DNA of 64,000 nt, from NCBI GenBank assembly GCA_002441095.1, contig DJVG01000034.1, forward strand, positions 56,155 through 120,154, written 5' to 3'. The stretch's first letter is position 1. Each line of letters begins with the position of its first letter. Under the pieces are notes generated by a model. The model ran no database searches. It was not told the origin of the DNA and worked only from the letters and a program-made list of their open reading frames with translations. The DNA is from Elusimicrobia bacterium UBA6262. GTDB lineage: Bacteria; CAYTYR01; UBA6262. The translations under genes and the position numbers were made by a program. Below, piece by piece: positions 8,934 to 18,314 of the stretch.

Positions 8934-10821
8934 TATCTACCTCAGCTATTTCGGTTATTAATATGCTTTTTGGTTTAAGCGTGAACCGCTGCAACAACTT
9001 GCCTTTATACATAACAATTTTCTCCTCCTCTTTAGAAGCATCATTAAGCAATATTAGTTTCTCATCGACATGCATGATATATATTCCCGTTCCCGGCTCG
9101 CCATAAAGATATAGCGGAGCCCAGGGATATTGCTGGTCCTTATTACAAAGGTAAGGCCACAATGTCCGGGCAAATGCTTTAACCTTCAGATAAGGGATAC
9201 TGATCCGATATCCTTCGCCATACTGTTCGTAACTTGCAGTCTCTCCGCAAGACAAATAAATTCCGCCAGATTTTACCCAATCCAGTACTAAGTCCTGGGT
9301 CAGGCTGTGGCCATAAGGATGGCTATAGCTGAATATAAACCGGTAGTCATCAAGGATATTATCCTGCACTAAGGTGTCATCGATTATATCTAAATCTATA
9401 GAGGACCGTAAATTACTGGCTAAAGCCAGATTAAGGTTCAAGGACCCCGGTTCCAGGGCTGCGGAATCAGCACTGACCAGCAAAGCGGCTTCCACTCTTC
9501 TCGAACCATTGACCAGGTAAGGGTAATTATTGGCCAGGTTCTTGGCTACCTCGCTTGGCCGCCCAAGAGGGATACAGTTATTGCTTTTCCCGGTGCAAGA
9601 CACTCTTGTACCATAATCTATCCCGAATAATGTTTTAAAATACAAACCCTCTATATCTCCGGAGGCATAATCAAAGACCCTCATAACTACTTCATCAGGC
9701 GCGGTTTCTATGGTTTCTTCAGTCTCTATCGCGGCATGATAATGTTTAGCCGCCGTTGATAACAAGCTCTTATTGGAAAAACTTTCAGCGTAATTACTGC
9801 CTAAATTTGTAATCCTCACACCGGCATTAAGCTCTCCAGCCAGCTTGGCCTGGCCGGCGAAATCCGCTCCGGTAATCACATCCCCATATCCCCCGGTAAC
9901 CAGGTAAACAGGTTTCCCCGGAAAAAATTGTTTGGTCAATATCAGCCATTTTCTGGCATATGCAGTCATAGTTTGCATATACCATCTGACAAAGGTCAGA
10001 TAATGGTTGCGTCCCGAGATGTCCTTAAGATCCCTATTCAGTAGCCGGTTTTCATACCATTGCTCTAAATTCCTGGTTACCGGCTGGTCCAGGGCAAATA
10101 GCTCATGCCAAATTTTCCTGAAAACCTTATATAAAAGATCTTGGTGCAGGTTAATCTTCTTTATCGGCCAATCAATATTATCCCAAGACGCATAAGCTGT
10201 ACCCCAGTCCTTATTCAAGTTATCCAATATCACATATTTCTGAGTGCAATAATTGACAAAATCCTGCCGGGCATACTGGTCATTGCACCACCACCCGCTA
10301 TGTTTATGCCCCTGGCGGTTAATCCCATCTGATGAGGGATAGATGGCTTCACCCCAGACACCGCTAATCCCTATCAGCACGCTTTCTATAACTTCATTCT
10401 GGTCATACCGCTCAGCGATCATCCTGATGAATTTTTCAATATACTCAGGTAAAAAAGGATTCCAGATGGATTGGATATCGCATTCCTGCCCATGTTCAAG
10501 GCACTTGGCAAATACTGACTGGGAAGAATCACTGAACCATTCAGGTATTGAATAATTGGGTCCTAAAATTATAAAAGGCACCCATTTTAGTTTATGCGCA
10601 ATGATTTTTTTTACCACTTCATCGTAAGCGCTGAAATCAAGACAGCCTTTTACCGGTTCGATCATTGACCAGTAAACATACGATTGGAGTGAAGTAATGC
10701 CATATTTTTTCACTTCTTCATAAACGCTGTCCGCCAGCAGTTCCGGTTTTACCCTGCCGAACGCCTGCCATTGCTGGATGATATGGGGTTTAGCCGCTAT
10801 TTTCTGAGATGGAGTTGACAT
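8926..10821 (-). CDS. Glycoside hydrolase-like (beta/alpha)8 barrel protein, GH14/GH42-type
   Basis: 631 residues without a signal peptide. The N-terminal half looks like a clan GH-A or beta-amylase barrel: GITSLQSYVYWSMIEP (about 41-56) follows the early strand of GH42/GH14 enzymes, and IGISGVWGEAIYPS (150-163) places Glu158 like the general acid of beta-amylases. The C-terminal part has a flavodoxin-like segment and a small beta domain, as in GH42. A cytoplasmic hydrolase inside a polysaccharide assembly cluster is unusual; it could trim lipid-linked intermediates or be released by an unseen route. Family assignment is tentative. Confidence 0.6.
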   Translation of the reverse strand: MSTPSQKIAAKPHIIQQWQAFGRVKPELLADSVYEEVKKYGITSLQSYVYWSMIEPVKGCLDFSAYDEVVKKIIAHKLKWVPFIILGPNYSIPEWFSDSSQSVFAKCLEHGQECDIQSIWNPFLPEYIEKFIRMIAERYDQNEVIESVLIGISGVWGEAIYPSSDGINRQGHKHSGWWCNDQYARQDFVNYCTQKYVILDNLNKDWGTAYASWDNIDWPIKKINLHQDLLYKVFRKIWHELFALDQPVTRNLEQWYENRLLNRDLKDISGRNHYLTFVRWYMQTMTAYARKWLILTKQFFPGKPVYLVTGGYGDVITGADFAGQAKLAGELNAGVRITNLGSNYAESFSNKSLLSTAAKHYHAAIETEETIETAPDEVVMRVFDYASGDIEGLYFKTLFGIDYGTRVSCTGKSNNCIPLGRPSEVAKNLANNYPYLVNGSRRVEAALLVSADSAALEPGSLNLNLALASNLRSSIDLDIIDDTLVQDNILDDYRFIFSYSHPYGHSLTQDLVLDWVKSGGIYLSCGETASYEQYGEGYRISIPYLKVKAFARTLWPYLCNKDQQYPWAPLYLYGEPGTGIYIMHVDEKLILLNDASKEEEKIVMYKGKLLQRFTLKPKSILITEIAEVDNV

Positions 10822-10828
10822 AGCGCGA

Positions 10829-11569
10829 CTATTTTACAGCCTTGATAATAACTCGCCCGTGTACCGGCATATTCCTCCTGAGCAATCCTTTAGCCAGGTC
10901 TTTCCAATGTAATGGGGTTTTATGGAGGACCTCAAATCCCGTAAAGCCAACATCCCGCAGCATCGCTTTTATAGCGCTGATAGTAGGCAGGTGCCAATTA
11001 GTGGGATCCTGATTAAAAGTAGAACCTTGCACATATTCCAGCAATGGCCGGTTATTCATATTTTTCAGGTAAGCTGTTTCTATGATCAGTGTTCTTTTGC
11101 AAACCTGGGCAATTTTTTCCAAGGCCAGGACCGGATACTTCAAATGATATAAAACCCCTAGAAACAAAACCAGATCAAATTCTCCCAGCTTCTTCGGGTC
11201 AATATCATATACATCCAAGTCAACATATTTAACTTTAGACTGCAGGATCTCTTTAGCTACCTGAAATCCCTTAGTGCCCAAACTGGCATATTTTACTTCA
11301 TCAGCCCTTTGCATGCGATACAGGTTATCAATAGCCACAACTTCCCTGGCTCCTCTTTTTTCACATTCGAAGCTGTAGAAACCGTCCCAGGCGCCTATAT
11401 CCAGGACTCTTTGCCCTTTTAAATCTCCGGGCAAAGCAAGCCGGTTTATAGTAATGAGATTATCCATTACTTTACCCGGCGTAATAATTCCTTCCCCTAA
11501 AGGGATAGAATGCCCCCAAAAAGGTACTTCTTTGATCTTAGCTAATATCTGTTCCTTGGACATCGTCAT
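10829..11569 (-). CDS. SAM-dependent methyltransferase (CmoB/DUF1698-like)
   Basis: 246 residues from the ATG at 11569, chosen because AGAGAGG lies 8 nt upstream; an in-frame GTG at 11578 sits on top of that ribosome site and ATG 11563 is a second option. Motif I is VLDIGAWDGFYSFE, followed by an acidic AIDN end of strand two and LFLGVLYHLKYP, as in CmoB-like enzymes. True CmoB modifies tRNA wobble uridine with carboxy-SAM; homologues in glycan clusters are usually taken as sugar or lipid methyltransferases. The context favours the latter. Confidence 0.75.
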   Translation of the reverse strand: MTMSKEQILAKIKEVPFWGHSIPLGEGIITPGKVMDNLITINRLALPGDLKGQRVLDIGAWDGFYSFECEKRGAREVVAIDNLYRMQRADEVKYASLGTKGFQVAKEILQSKVKYVDLDVYDIDPKKLGEFDLVLFLGVLYHLKYPVLALEKIAQVCKRTLIIETAYLKNMNNRPLLEYVQGSTFNQDPTNWHLPTISAIKAMLRDVGFTGFEVLHKTPLHWKDLAKGLLRRNMPVHGRVIIKAVK

Positions 11570-11582
11570 TCCCGGCACCTCT

Positions 11583-12770
11583 CTATTGAGTTTTTATGTG
11601 CTCTAATAAATGCCGCCATTTTCCTTTGGCCTGGTCTGCATCCAGTTCATCTTTTAGGGTATCGGCAATCCTAATTTCTTCAGGTTTTGTAACCTTCTTG
11701 ATAAAACCAGTTGGTTCGGCGTCAAATAACAAAGCATCCAGATAGTCTGCGTGCCGGTGTTTTAACTGCAGCAGGGGATATAAATAATATGAGGGTATCC
11801 CGAGTGCAGCACTGCAAAAATTAGCCGAAGAAAAAAATGAAAATACCGCCTTTATTCTTCCGGCATTAAAAATGATCACTTTCTCCAGATATTCTTTTTG
11901 GTCGATCATCGTGATCCCGGCCAGAGAAACACCCTGGTAATCGTCCTGGGTGTCATGCGGATGCCATTTCATAAACAGCTGATTAGCGGGATAAGCTGCT
12001 CTTATTCTGCCTAAAACTTCATTCATGATCGAGCTGAATCGTTCCCTTTCGGGGATATACGTCACGAGATTATGCCCTATAAACAGGATCGTATCTTCAG
12101 GCAGGGATAATACTTGCTCTTGATCACTGAATTTTATCTGGTCCAGGGTCAAAGACATTTTTTCGTATTCTGATTTATATCCTGGCGGACTGGAACGGTT
12201 AAAAAATATCTCTTTAGCAAACATAGCAGTCCCTAACAGCCTGTTGCCGATATTAACACTGCCGGGGACATATTGATACCGGAGCATCCGGCCATAGAAT
12301 AGCAAAGAATAAAAGGAAAGCGCCAGGGACCGCCACAGGGATGTTTTTATATTTCCCAGGAGATTGTATTTCAACGGATTTAACTGATAAACCAGGTGAT
12401 AGGATTTAATCCGGTAATGCTTCTTTCTCAGTTCATCGATATGGCGGTAAAGATTCAGGCAAGACAATTCAGAATCATCAAAAAAGAAAAATACCGATTC
12501 TTTTGGGATCTCTATCTTCTTTATTGCCTGCTTATGCCTGATGGCCTGCTTTAATCCTTTAATTACATTCTTCTCATAATTGCAATACGGCAGATGATGC
12601 ACCCGGTCAAAGTAATCGCCCAGCCTAAGCTGATCATATTTATAAAGCTGGGGATAATGGGTGATCAGCAGTTCAAACTTGATATCCTTGTCCAGTTCAC
12701 GCATTAACTGCGTCAGGCCTAGCGAAATAATGATATCCACCTGCCTGATAGCGTGAAAATAAAAAATCAT
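11583..12770 (-). CDS. Putative GT-B glycosyltransferase (polysialyltransferase/capsule-like)
   Basis: 395 residues, no confident family. Two weak motifs match GT-B sialyl- and capsule transferases: KWHPHD (about residues 263-268, like the HP motif) and FSFFSSANFCSAALGIPSYYLYP (like the paired Ser motif that holds the CMP phosphate). If right, it would use the CMP-activated acidic sugar suggested by the NeuA-like genes at 15301-17365. It follows the flippase gene after 42 bp and runs into the methyltransferase gene with a 13-bp spacer. The motifs are what I see; the donor is inference. Confidence 0.45.
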   Translation of the reverse strand: MIFYFHAIRQVDIIISLGLTQLMRELDKDIKFELLITHYPQLYKYDQLRLGDYFDRVHHLPYCNYEKNVIKGLKQAIRHKQAIKKIEIPKESVFFFFDDSELSCLNLYRHIDELRKKHYRIKSYHLVYQLNPLKYNLLGNIKTSLWRSLALSFYSLLFYGRMLRYQYVPGSVNIGNRLLGTAMFAKEIFFNRSSPPGYKSEYEKMSLTLDQIKFSDQEQVLSLPEDTILFIGHNLVTYIPERERFSSIMNEVLGRIRAAYPANQLFMKWHPHDTQDDYQGVSLAGITMIDQKEYLEKVIIFNAGRIKAVFSFFSSANFCSAALGIPSYYLYPLLQLKHRHADYLDALLFDAEPTGFIKKVTKPEEIRIADTLKDELDADQAKGKWRHLLEHIKTQ

Positions 12771-12812
12771 TTATACCACCATCCCATAATTATAGGAACA
12801 ATACTTATGAAT

Positions 12813-14282
12813 TTATTTCGCTCGAAATAAAGCACGTATATAATGCAATTCCTTTTGACTGAACGAGCGCACAGTAAAAAGAAATATTATATACGAAGTG
12901 ATACCTGCCAGAATGGTCCAGAGCAGATTATGATAGTACCAGCGTACAAAATGCATTACTATTCCCATTAATATCGAAGACAATATGAATTTACTTATTT
13001 CTTTAATACCATAGGTGAACTTAAAATGGCGTTTTACCGTTGTATTAATAATGTTAAAAGATATAAAAAAACTGACAAAAGAAGTAATTGCCGCTACGAG
13101 AATGTTCTTATAAATACTAATAAATATCAAATTCAACGCTAAACTGGTTGCCCCTGAAATTATGTTAACATAAAAGAGGATCTTGGTCCTTAATTGTACC
13201 AACAAAAGGTTAGTAAGGATCAAATTAATTCCAAAGAATAAGACTCCTAAAGCAATAAAAGGGATACACCAAAAAGCAGCTTCTGCAACCTGCCAATTAG
13301 CCAGCAACACCAGGATATCTTTGCCGACGACTAAACTGCCGGTGATAAAAGGGATAGCTACTACTAGAAACAGTTTAATACTATAATGCAGGGTGTTCTT
13401 GACTTCATGTTCTTTTTTCTCATCATTAGCCCTGGCCAGGCTTGGCAGCAAAGACATATTCAGGGCTTTTGGTACCACGCCAATAACCCCACCGACACTA
13501 TGAGCAGGACTATATAGTCCTACTGCGCTTGCTGACATTAATCCCCCGATAATATACCGGTCACTGGAATACATAATAAATTCCAAAATATATGATAATA
13601 TCAGGGGTATGCCAAGCTTTATATCCTCTACTATTTGTTTCACTTTCAATACTGGGAAACTGAACCCGATCTCCCTTAATAATTTCACAGTGACATAACT
13701 GTAGGCGATAAGACTGGAATAAATCTCCGCCTGCAAGACTACATTAATATTTTTTACTTTGAAAACGAAAAACCCGATCAGCGCAAAAAGAACCAGCAAT
13801 ACTGAATTCACAATAGCTGAATAAATTAAAATATTGATCCTATGCGTATAACGAAAAAAATGAGCTATCTGCCCGCTCATAAATTTCATCAGGATTACCA
13901 GACATATCAAACCCATAGAAAATGTTATGTCATTATGATAAATGGTACCTTTAACAAATCCGTCTAAGCCCATTAAGAGAGCGAAAATTATCATTAGCAC
14001 ATATAATTGGAAAAAGAACTGCGGATAAAATAACTTATTTTGTTCCTGAGGATCTTTTGTAGACGGCACAAATCTCTTATACTTAAATCCTACCCCCAAA
14101 GAGGATATAACACACAAGAATTCTACCCCGGTCTTTAACAGGACATACCCACCGTAAACAGTAATACCAAAGTTTTTGATCAGAACCGGCAATAAGATCA
14201 GGCCTTGCAAAGTAGAAAAAGCATACCATATTATAGTTAGTACATTATTTTTAACAAAATTTGTCTTATAATCATTGGCCAC
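12813..14282 (-). CDS. wzx: Polysaccharide flippase (Wzx-like, MOP superfamily)
   Basis: 489 residues with about 12-14 hydrophobic helices spread along the whole length and few charged residues between them, as in Wzx/RfbX/PST transporters. It begins KNNVLTIIWYAFSTLQGL, the usual start of helix 1, and has GLYSPAHSVGGVIGV in the middle. It should flip undecaprenyl-diphosphate-linked oligosaccharide across the inner membrane for the polymerase encoded at 1391-2674. Fold and role are well supported; the transported glycan is unknown. Confidence 0.85.
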   Translation of the reverse strand: MANDYKTNFVKNNVLTIIWYAFSTLQGLILLPVLIKNFGITVYGGYVLLKTGVEFLCVISSLGVGFKYKRFVPSTKDPQEQNKLFYPQFFFQLYVLMIIFALLMGLDGFVKGTIYHNDITFSMGLICLVILMKFMSGQIAHFFRYTHRINILIYSAIVNSVLLVLFALIGFFVFKVKNINVVLQAEIYSSLIAYSYVTVKLLREIGFSFPVLKVKQIVEDIKLGIPLILSYILEFIMYSSDRYIIGGLMSASAVGLYSPAHSVGGVIGVVPKALNMSLLPSLARANDEKKEHEVKNTLHYSIKLFLVVAIPFITGSLVVGKDILVLLANWQVAEAAFWCIPFIALGVLFFGINLILTNLLLVQLRTKILFYVNIISGATSLALNLIFISIYKNILVAAITSFVSFFISFNIINTTVKRHFKFTYGIKEISKFILSSILMGIVMHFVRWYYHNLLWTILAGITSYIIFLFTVRSFSQKELHYIRALFRAK

Positions 14283-14309
14283 TAATATGTTCCTGATAAG
14301 TGATTTTAA

Positions 14310-15275
14310 TCATCTTAAACTGTAAATCCTGGTTTCATGATTAGACAAAGGATATGCTTCTTTCTTTACTAGCTCATAGGCACTGGAAATAGGATACTTA
14401 CTCATCACTACATCGCTAGGATCTCTTTTCCCTTCCCTATTCACTAAATAAAGTTTCCTAACCTTTAATCTGTCGATTTCAGACAAATAGTATTTTAAGT
14501 TGTCCAAGGTCATATGCTGAAAACTCATAGTATTAATGAACAAGTCTACCTTTCTGCTTAATTTTGGCAGGAGCCAGGGAGCTAACAGGATAACAACTTT
14601 TTCTGTTTCAGTAATATTTATAGAATCAAGATCCTTTTCCTTAACCGCTACTTTAACTTTCAGGCCGCTATTACTCAGATAATAATAACTCAGGGATAAA
14701 TTTTCCGGCAGGTCAATCAGTATATAAGTTTTTATGGCGAATTCCTTTGATGAAATAAGTTTCTCGCAAAGACCGCCAAATCCGCCACCGATCTCCATAA
14801 TGGTTTCAATGCTGTCAGCCGAAAATTCCTGCTTTAATTTTTCATGATAATAGAACATTCTAATACAAAAATCAGTTACTTTCCTATGACCAAGCAAATA
14901 GTAACATGGATTACCAACCAGATTATCGGTCAGTCCGTTCATTTTTATCTTACACTGTTTATTTACCCTGTACATCTGCATTAATATATCCCTGATACCC
15001 CGTACTTTTTGCCAAAAAGGTATACCTTTTGGCCAGGGCTTAAAACTCGCAATACTTTGCGGTTGTGGTAAATACCATAACGGCCGGTCCGGGAAGGAAA
15101 TTGTTCCTCCGGAAAGAGCGGTTCTCCTGAAATTTATCAGATTCGATTCGTTTAAATGGGCAGGGAAATAATCAATCTTGGCATTTTCAACCGGAGAGTG
15201 TTTCCAGCCTCCATTACTGGTAGCGCTTAAATCCCGCAGGGTCTTGAAAAGTTCTATGGTTTCTTTTTCAAACAT
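14310..15275 (-). CDS. Putative sugar O-methyltransferase
   Basis: 321 residues. The SAM-binding strand is TIMEIGGGFGGLCEKL (about residues 165-180), characteristic of the putative sugar O-methyltransferase family found in O-antigen and spore-coat clusters. Flanking features are the GNPCYYLLGHRKV segment before it and MSFQHM after it. It likely methylates a hydroxyl of a sugar in the repeat unit. It sits between the cytidylyltransferase and the flippase with short spacers (25-27 bp). Confidence 0.75.
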   Translation of the reverse strand: MFEKETIELFKTLRDLSATSNGGWKHSPVENAKIDYFPAHLNESNLINFRRTALSGGTISFPDRPLWYLPQPQSIASFKPWPKGIPFWQKVRGIRDILMQMYRVNKQCKIKMNGLTDNLVGNPCYYLLGHRKVTDFCIRMFYYHEKLKQEFSADSIETIMEIGGGFGGLCEKLISSKEFAIKTYILIDLPENLSLSYYYLSNSGLKVKVAVKEKDLDSINITETEKVVILLAPWLLPKLSRKVDLFINTMSFQHMTLDNLKYYLSEIDRLKVRKLYLVNREGKRDPSDVVMSKYPISSAYELVKKEAYPLSNHETRIYSLR

Positions 15276-15300
15276 TTATTCCTCCTTATTTTTTATAATA

Positions 15301-16020
15301 TTATTGATTAGGCTTAATACCATGTTCACTAATAAGTTTTTCCGACAACCATAAATCCAGCTCATCATGTATATCAATAAAAGGTAGTTCTTCGTTATTT
15401 ATAACAACTTCTACGTTGTTTCCCAGCCGCCGGCCCTGTTTAATGAACTCTGACCTGGTCGCACAAGCTAATCCAGTATCTTCCCTGTATAATGGTTCTC
15501 TTTTCTGCCGGGGCCCATACTGCAAATCTGGCGCTAAGCGGACCATTTTCCCATCAACTCGGCGCCAGTAGTTTTTGTGGGTTTTAGTCACTACGAAGAC
15601 CGAATCCAAGTTTGGGTCAGAGAGGATCTTTTGCACTGTTTCCTGCAGCATATACCTGGACCGGAATATGTCGGTTAATTGCAGAAATACCACTACATCG
15701 GCCTTATACTGCTCATTTTTCTCCAGCCATTCAACGCCGTGTTTAAGCACTGCTTCCGTAGTTGTGTCATCCTGGGCCAATTCAGCCGGCCTAATAAAAG
15801 GGATCTCGGCGCCATAATTCCTTGCAATCTGAGCTATTTCCTGGTCATCGGTTGAAACGATGACACGATCGATCAAAGCGCATTGTTTAGCAGCTTCGAT
15901 AGTGTAGGCGATCAGCGGCTTGCCGGCTAACAGCTTAATATTTTTTCTGGGTAATCCTTTCGACCCGCCCCGGGCCGGGATTATAGCTACTACTTGAAGC
16001 TTATTTTTCTCATTTGTCAT
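15301..16020 (-). CDS. Acylneuraminate-type cytidylyltransferase (CMP-ulosonate synthetase)
   Basis: 239 residues. The nucleotide loop AIIPARGGSKGLPRKNI and FLQLTDIFRS match NeuA/PseF/LegF enzymes, which activate nonulosonic acids with CTP. KdsB-type KDO synthetases have a different loop, so a sialic, pseudaminic or legionaminic type acid, or another ulosonate, is the likely substrate. No NeuB or NeuC homologue is in the window. The start overlaps by 11 bp the end of a gene whose C-terminal domain is a diverged copy of this enzyme. The family is secure; the sugar is not. Confidence 0.85.
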   Translation of the reverse strand: MTNEKNKLQVVAIIPARGGSKGLPRKNIKLLAGKPLIAYTIEAAKQCALIDRVIVSTDDQEIAQIARNYGAEIPFIRPAELAQDDTTTEAVLKHGVEWLEKNEQYKADVVVFLQLTDIFRSRYMLQETVQKILSDPNLDSVFVVTKTHKNYWRRVDGKMVRLAPDLQYGPRQKREPLYREDTGLACATRSEFIKQGRRLGNNVEVVINNEELPFIDIHDELDLWLSEKLISEHGIKPNQ

Positions 16021-17365
16021 TGTTTTTCCACCAGTCAGAGATCAATTGTTCAGCTACCTGGAAATCGTTTGCTTTACTGACATTAAGCATATGGATCAGC
16101 CCTTCGATCTCCAGCATTCCTACTTTGGGCCCTAATCTTTCACCTCTGCGGATAAATTCGCTGTAGGTAGCCGTGCACAAGCCCGAAATCCCGATATGCA
16201 AAGGGTTTTTGTATTTACTCGGGACAAAACCTTCATCCAGCCGTACCAGCTTGCCTTCTTCTTCGCGCCAGCAGGATTTATATTCCGGAATAGCCGGTAA
16301 AACACTGTCAAAGCCTTCTTCTACCAGCATCCTGATGGTTTGATCGATGATATTTTTTGGCCGGAAAGGATAGGTACTGCTTAAGTATACGACCACATCA
16401 GGGATGATCGCCTGCTGCTCTAAAACCTCCACCGTATATTTCAGTATTTCCTCTATTTCAATATAATCCTGTGAAAATTCCGGCGGCCTTTTCAGGCAGA
16501 TTATTTTCTTATGTTTCTTGGCCAGATTGATATATTCATCATTATCGCAGGTTAAAACTATCTGCTTTATATAACGGGAAGCCAAAGCCCGTTCAATGGT
16601 ATAATCCAATAGCGGCCGTCCGCCTAAACTAGCGATCTCCCCTTTCAACGGGATAACTGCCACACAATTTAGCTTCTCCGGATCAAGATTTTTATTTAGA
16701 TGTCCATTTTCAAAAGTTTCCAGTATCCCCACTATTTTGCGGCATCTTTCCTCATCGGAGCTTTGATGTATCCCATGATAGTGGTAGACACTGGCTTCGG
16801 GTTCATAGATTATTTTATAACCCTGGGTTAAGACCTGCTTCCCCCAAACCCGGTCTTCAATATTTGTAACTTGCTCATCAAACGGTATTTTTTCCCATAC
16901 TGACCGCTTGATCAAACTATTGGCATTATGAAAAAACGGATCCTTGATCTGCACCTTGCGGTCAAGTCCAAAAGTAATAAGCAGGTCCCGTTTATCAAAA
17001 TCACTGCTATATGATAAGGGTTCTTGCCGGCCATATACCCCGGCAACATCAGGAGGAATAATACTATTAACAAGGTTAGATAACCATTTGTTATTAGTAG
17101 GAATGCAATGCCCGGAAAGACAGCAAATATATTCCCCTTTTGACTGCTTAATACCGTAATTGATAGCTTTACCTGGCTTAAAATCGTTTAGCGAAACAAT
17201 ATTTACATTATACAGTTTAGCCTTATCAATAGTCTTATCTGTGCTCTGATTATCAACCAGGATCACTTCGAAATCCTGGAAATCCTGCTTAAAAACAGCT
17301 GCCAGGCAGGAAGAGATCCATCTTTCTTCATTTTTGGTCCTGATAATAATAGAAACTTTTGGCAT
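16010..17365 (-). CDS. Two-domain protein: GT2 glycosyltransferase fused to a degenerate NeuA-like domain
   Basis: 451 residues. The N-terminal part (about 1-220) is a GT2 enzyme with VSIIIRTKNEERW, LVDNQSTDKT and a NIEDRVWGKQVL acceptor-site segment. The C-terminal part (about 228-451) aligns along its length with the neighbouring cytidylyltransferase (LLDYTIERAL, VVVYLSSTYPFRP, CWREEEGKLVRL, ISGLCTATYSEFIRRGERLG). Its nucleotide loop, however, is reduced to IPLKGEIASLGGRPL: the R-G-G-S-K-G and K-N residues are gone and about 8 residues are missing. The second domain is therefore probably not catalytic and may bind or scaffold the active enzyme. Confidence 0.8.
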   Translation of the reverse strand: MPKVSIIIRTKNEERWISSCLAAVFKQDFQDFEVILVDNQSTDKTIDKAKLYNVNIVSLNDFKPGKAINYGIKQSKGEYICCLSGHCIPTNNKWLSNLVNSIIPPDVAGVYGRQEPLSYSSDFDKRDLLITFGLDRKVQIKDPFFHNANSLIKRSVWEKIPFDEQVTNIEDRVWGKQVLTQGYKIIYEPEASVYHYHGIHQSSDEERCRKIVGILETFENGHLNKNLDPEKLNCVAVIPLKGEIASLGGRPLLDYTIERALASRYIKQIVLTCDNDEYINLAKKHKKIICLKRPPEFSQDYIEIEEILKYTVEVLEQQAIIPDVVVYLSSTYPFRPKNIIDQTIRMLVEEGFDSVLPAIPEYKSCWREEEGKLVRLDEGFVPSKYKNPLHIGISGLCTATYSEFIRRGERLGPKVGMLEIEGLIHMLNVSKANDFQVAEQLISDWWKNNDK

Positions 17366-17381
17366 AACCTACCTCTATTGG

Positions 17382-18305
17382 CTAACGGTTAGATATGATT
17401 TTCGATATTGCTTCCAACTGTTTAGCTAGTATGGCAAAATCCTTAAAATTAAGCGCCTGTAAAGGGTCAACCCAGGCTTTTTCAGGGTTCGGGTGAACCT
17501 CGATCAATAATCCATTGGCCCCAGCGGCAATAGCCGCCCGGGAAATAGCCGCGACATAGGCCCGTTTGAAGGTGGCGTGACTGGGATCCACAAAGACTGG
17601 GACCGAAGGTGCATATTCCTTGAGCGCGGGAATCGCCTGGATATCGATAATGGCCCTGGATTCAACATTATGGGTATGAGGCGCCACTATTCCCCGTTCA
17701 CAAAAGACGAAATTATGCTTTCCCCTGGCTTCAAAATGTTCCCCTACCCCCAGCAGGGAGCGCAGGCTTTCTCCATAGTGACGCTTGATCATCACTGGCT
17801 TATCTGTAGTACACAAAGCCTCGATCAGGTCCATATTAAACATATGCCGGTACCCGATCTGGAACATATCAACATATTTGGACATTATGGGCAATGAGTC
17901 AGCATAGACGATCTCTGAAATGATTGGTAACCCGTATTTTTCCCCGGCTTCTTTGAAATAGGCAAAACGTTTCTCCGCCCTTTGGAACAGTTCATTCTTG
18001 GGCATTATTTCCTTGCGTTCCTTGCTTTTTTCATTAGTATCCGAGTCAGCCACGCCAATAGGATCGCCATAAGGGAAAGTCAGCGGCTTAAAAATACCGC
18101 CGCGCAGCATGGTAGCCCCGGCCTCTTTTACCGCCTTAGCCACCTCGAATATTTGCGTCTTGCTTTCTACCGTGCAGGGGCCGGCCATCAGGACGATCTT
18201 ATCTCCGCCCAGGTCAATATCCTTAACTTTAATTTCCCGCCGGTAGTCTTTTCTGCTTACCAACGGGATATTATTCTGTAAATCATTTTGTGAAATATCT
18301 TTCAT
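17382..18305 (-). CDS. Divergent DAHP synthase/KDO8P synthase family aldolase
   Basis: 307 residues. The family's metal ligands appear kept: C44 in [10 protein letters not shown]243 in PSHATFKR, E269 in [10 protein letters not shown] and D280. AroF-type enzymes condense PEP with erythrose 4-phosphate. Here several substrate-site motifs differ: GYRHMFN replaces the usual GARNMQN, KRH replaces KRG, and about 25 extra residues (80-105) follow KPLT. It is 10 bp from the IolB-like gene and 17 bp from the GT2/NeuA-like fusion, not with the trp genes. It could be an ordinary aromatic-pathway enzyme or make a different 3-deoxy-ulosonate for the CMP-sugar branch. Confidence 0.75.
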   Translation of the reverse strand: MKDISQNDLQNNIPLVSRKDYRREIKVKDIDLGGDKIVLMAGPCTVESKTQIFEVAKAVKEAGATMLRGGIFKPLTFPYGDPIGVADSDTNEKSKERKEIMPKNELFQRAEKRFAYFKEAGEKYGLPIISEIVYADSLPIMSKYVDMFQIGYRHMFNMDLIEALCTTDKPVMIKRHYGESLRSLLGVGEHFEARGKHNFVFCERGIVAPHTHNVESRAIIDIQAIPALKEYAPSVPVFVDPSHATFKRAYVAAISRAAIAAGANGLLIEVHPNPEKAWVDPLQALNFKDFAILAKQLEAISKIISNR

Positions 18306-18314
18306 CTCTGCTCC

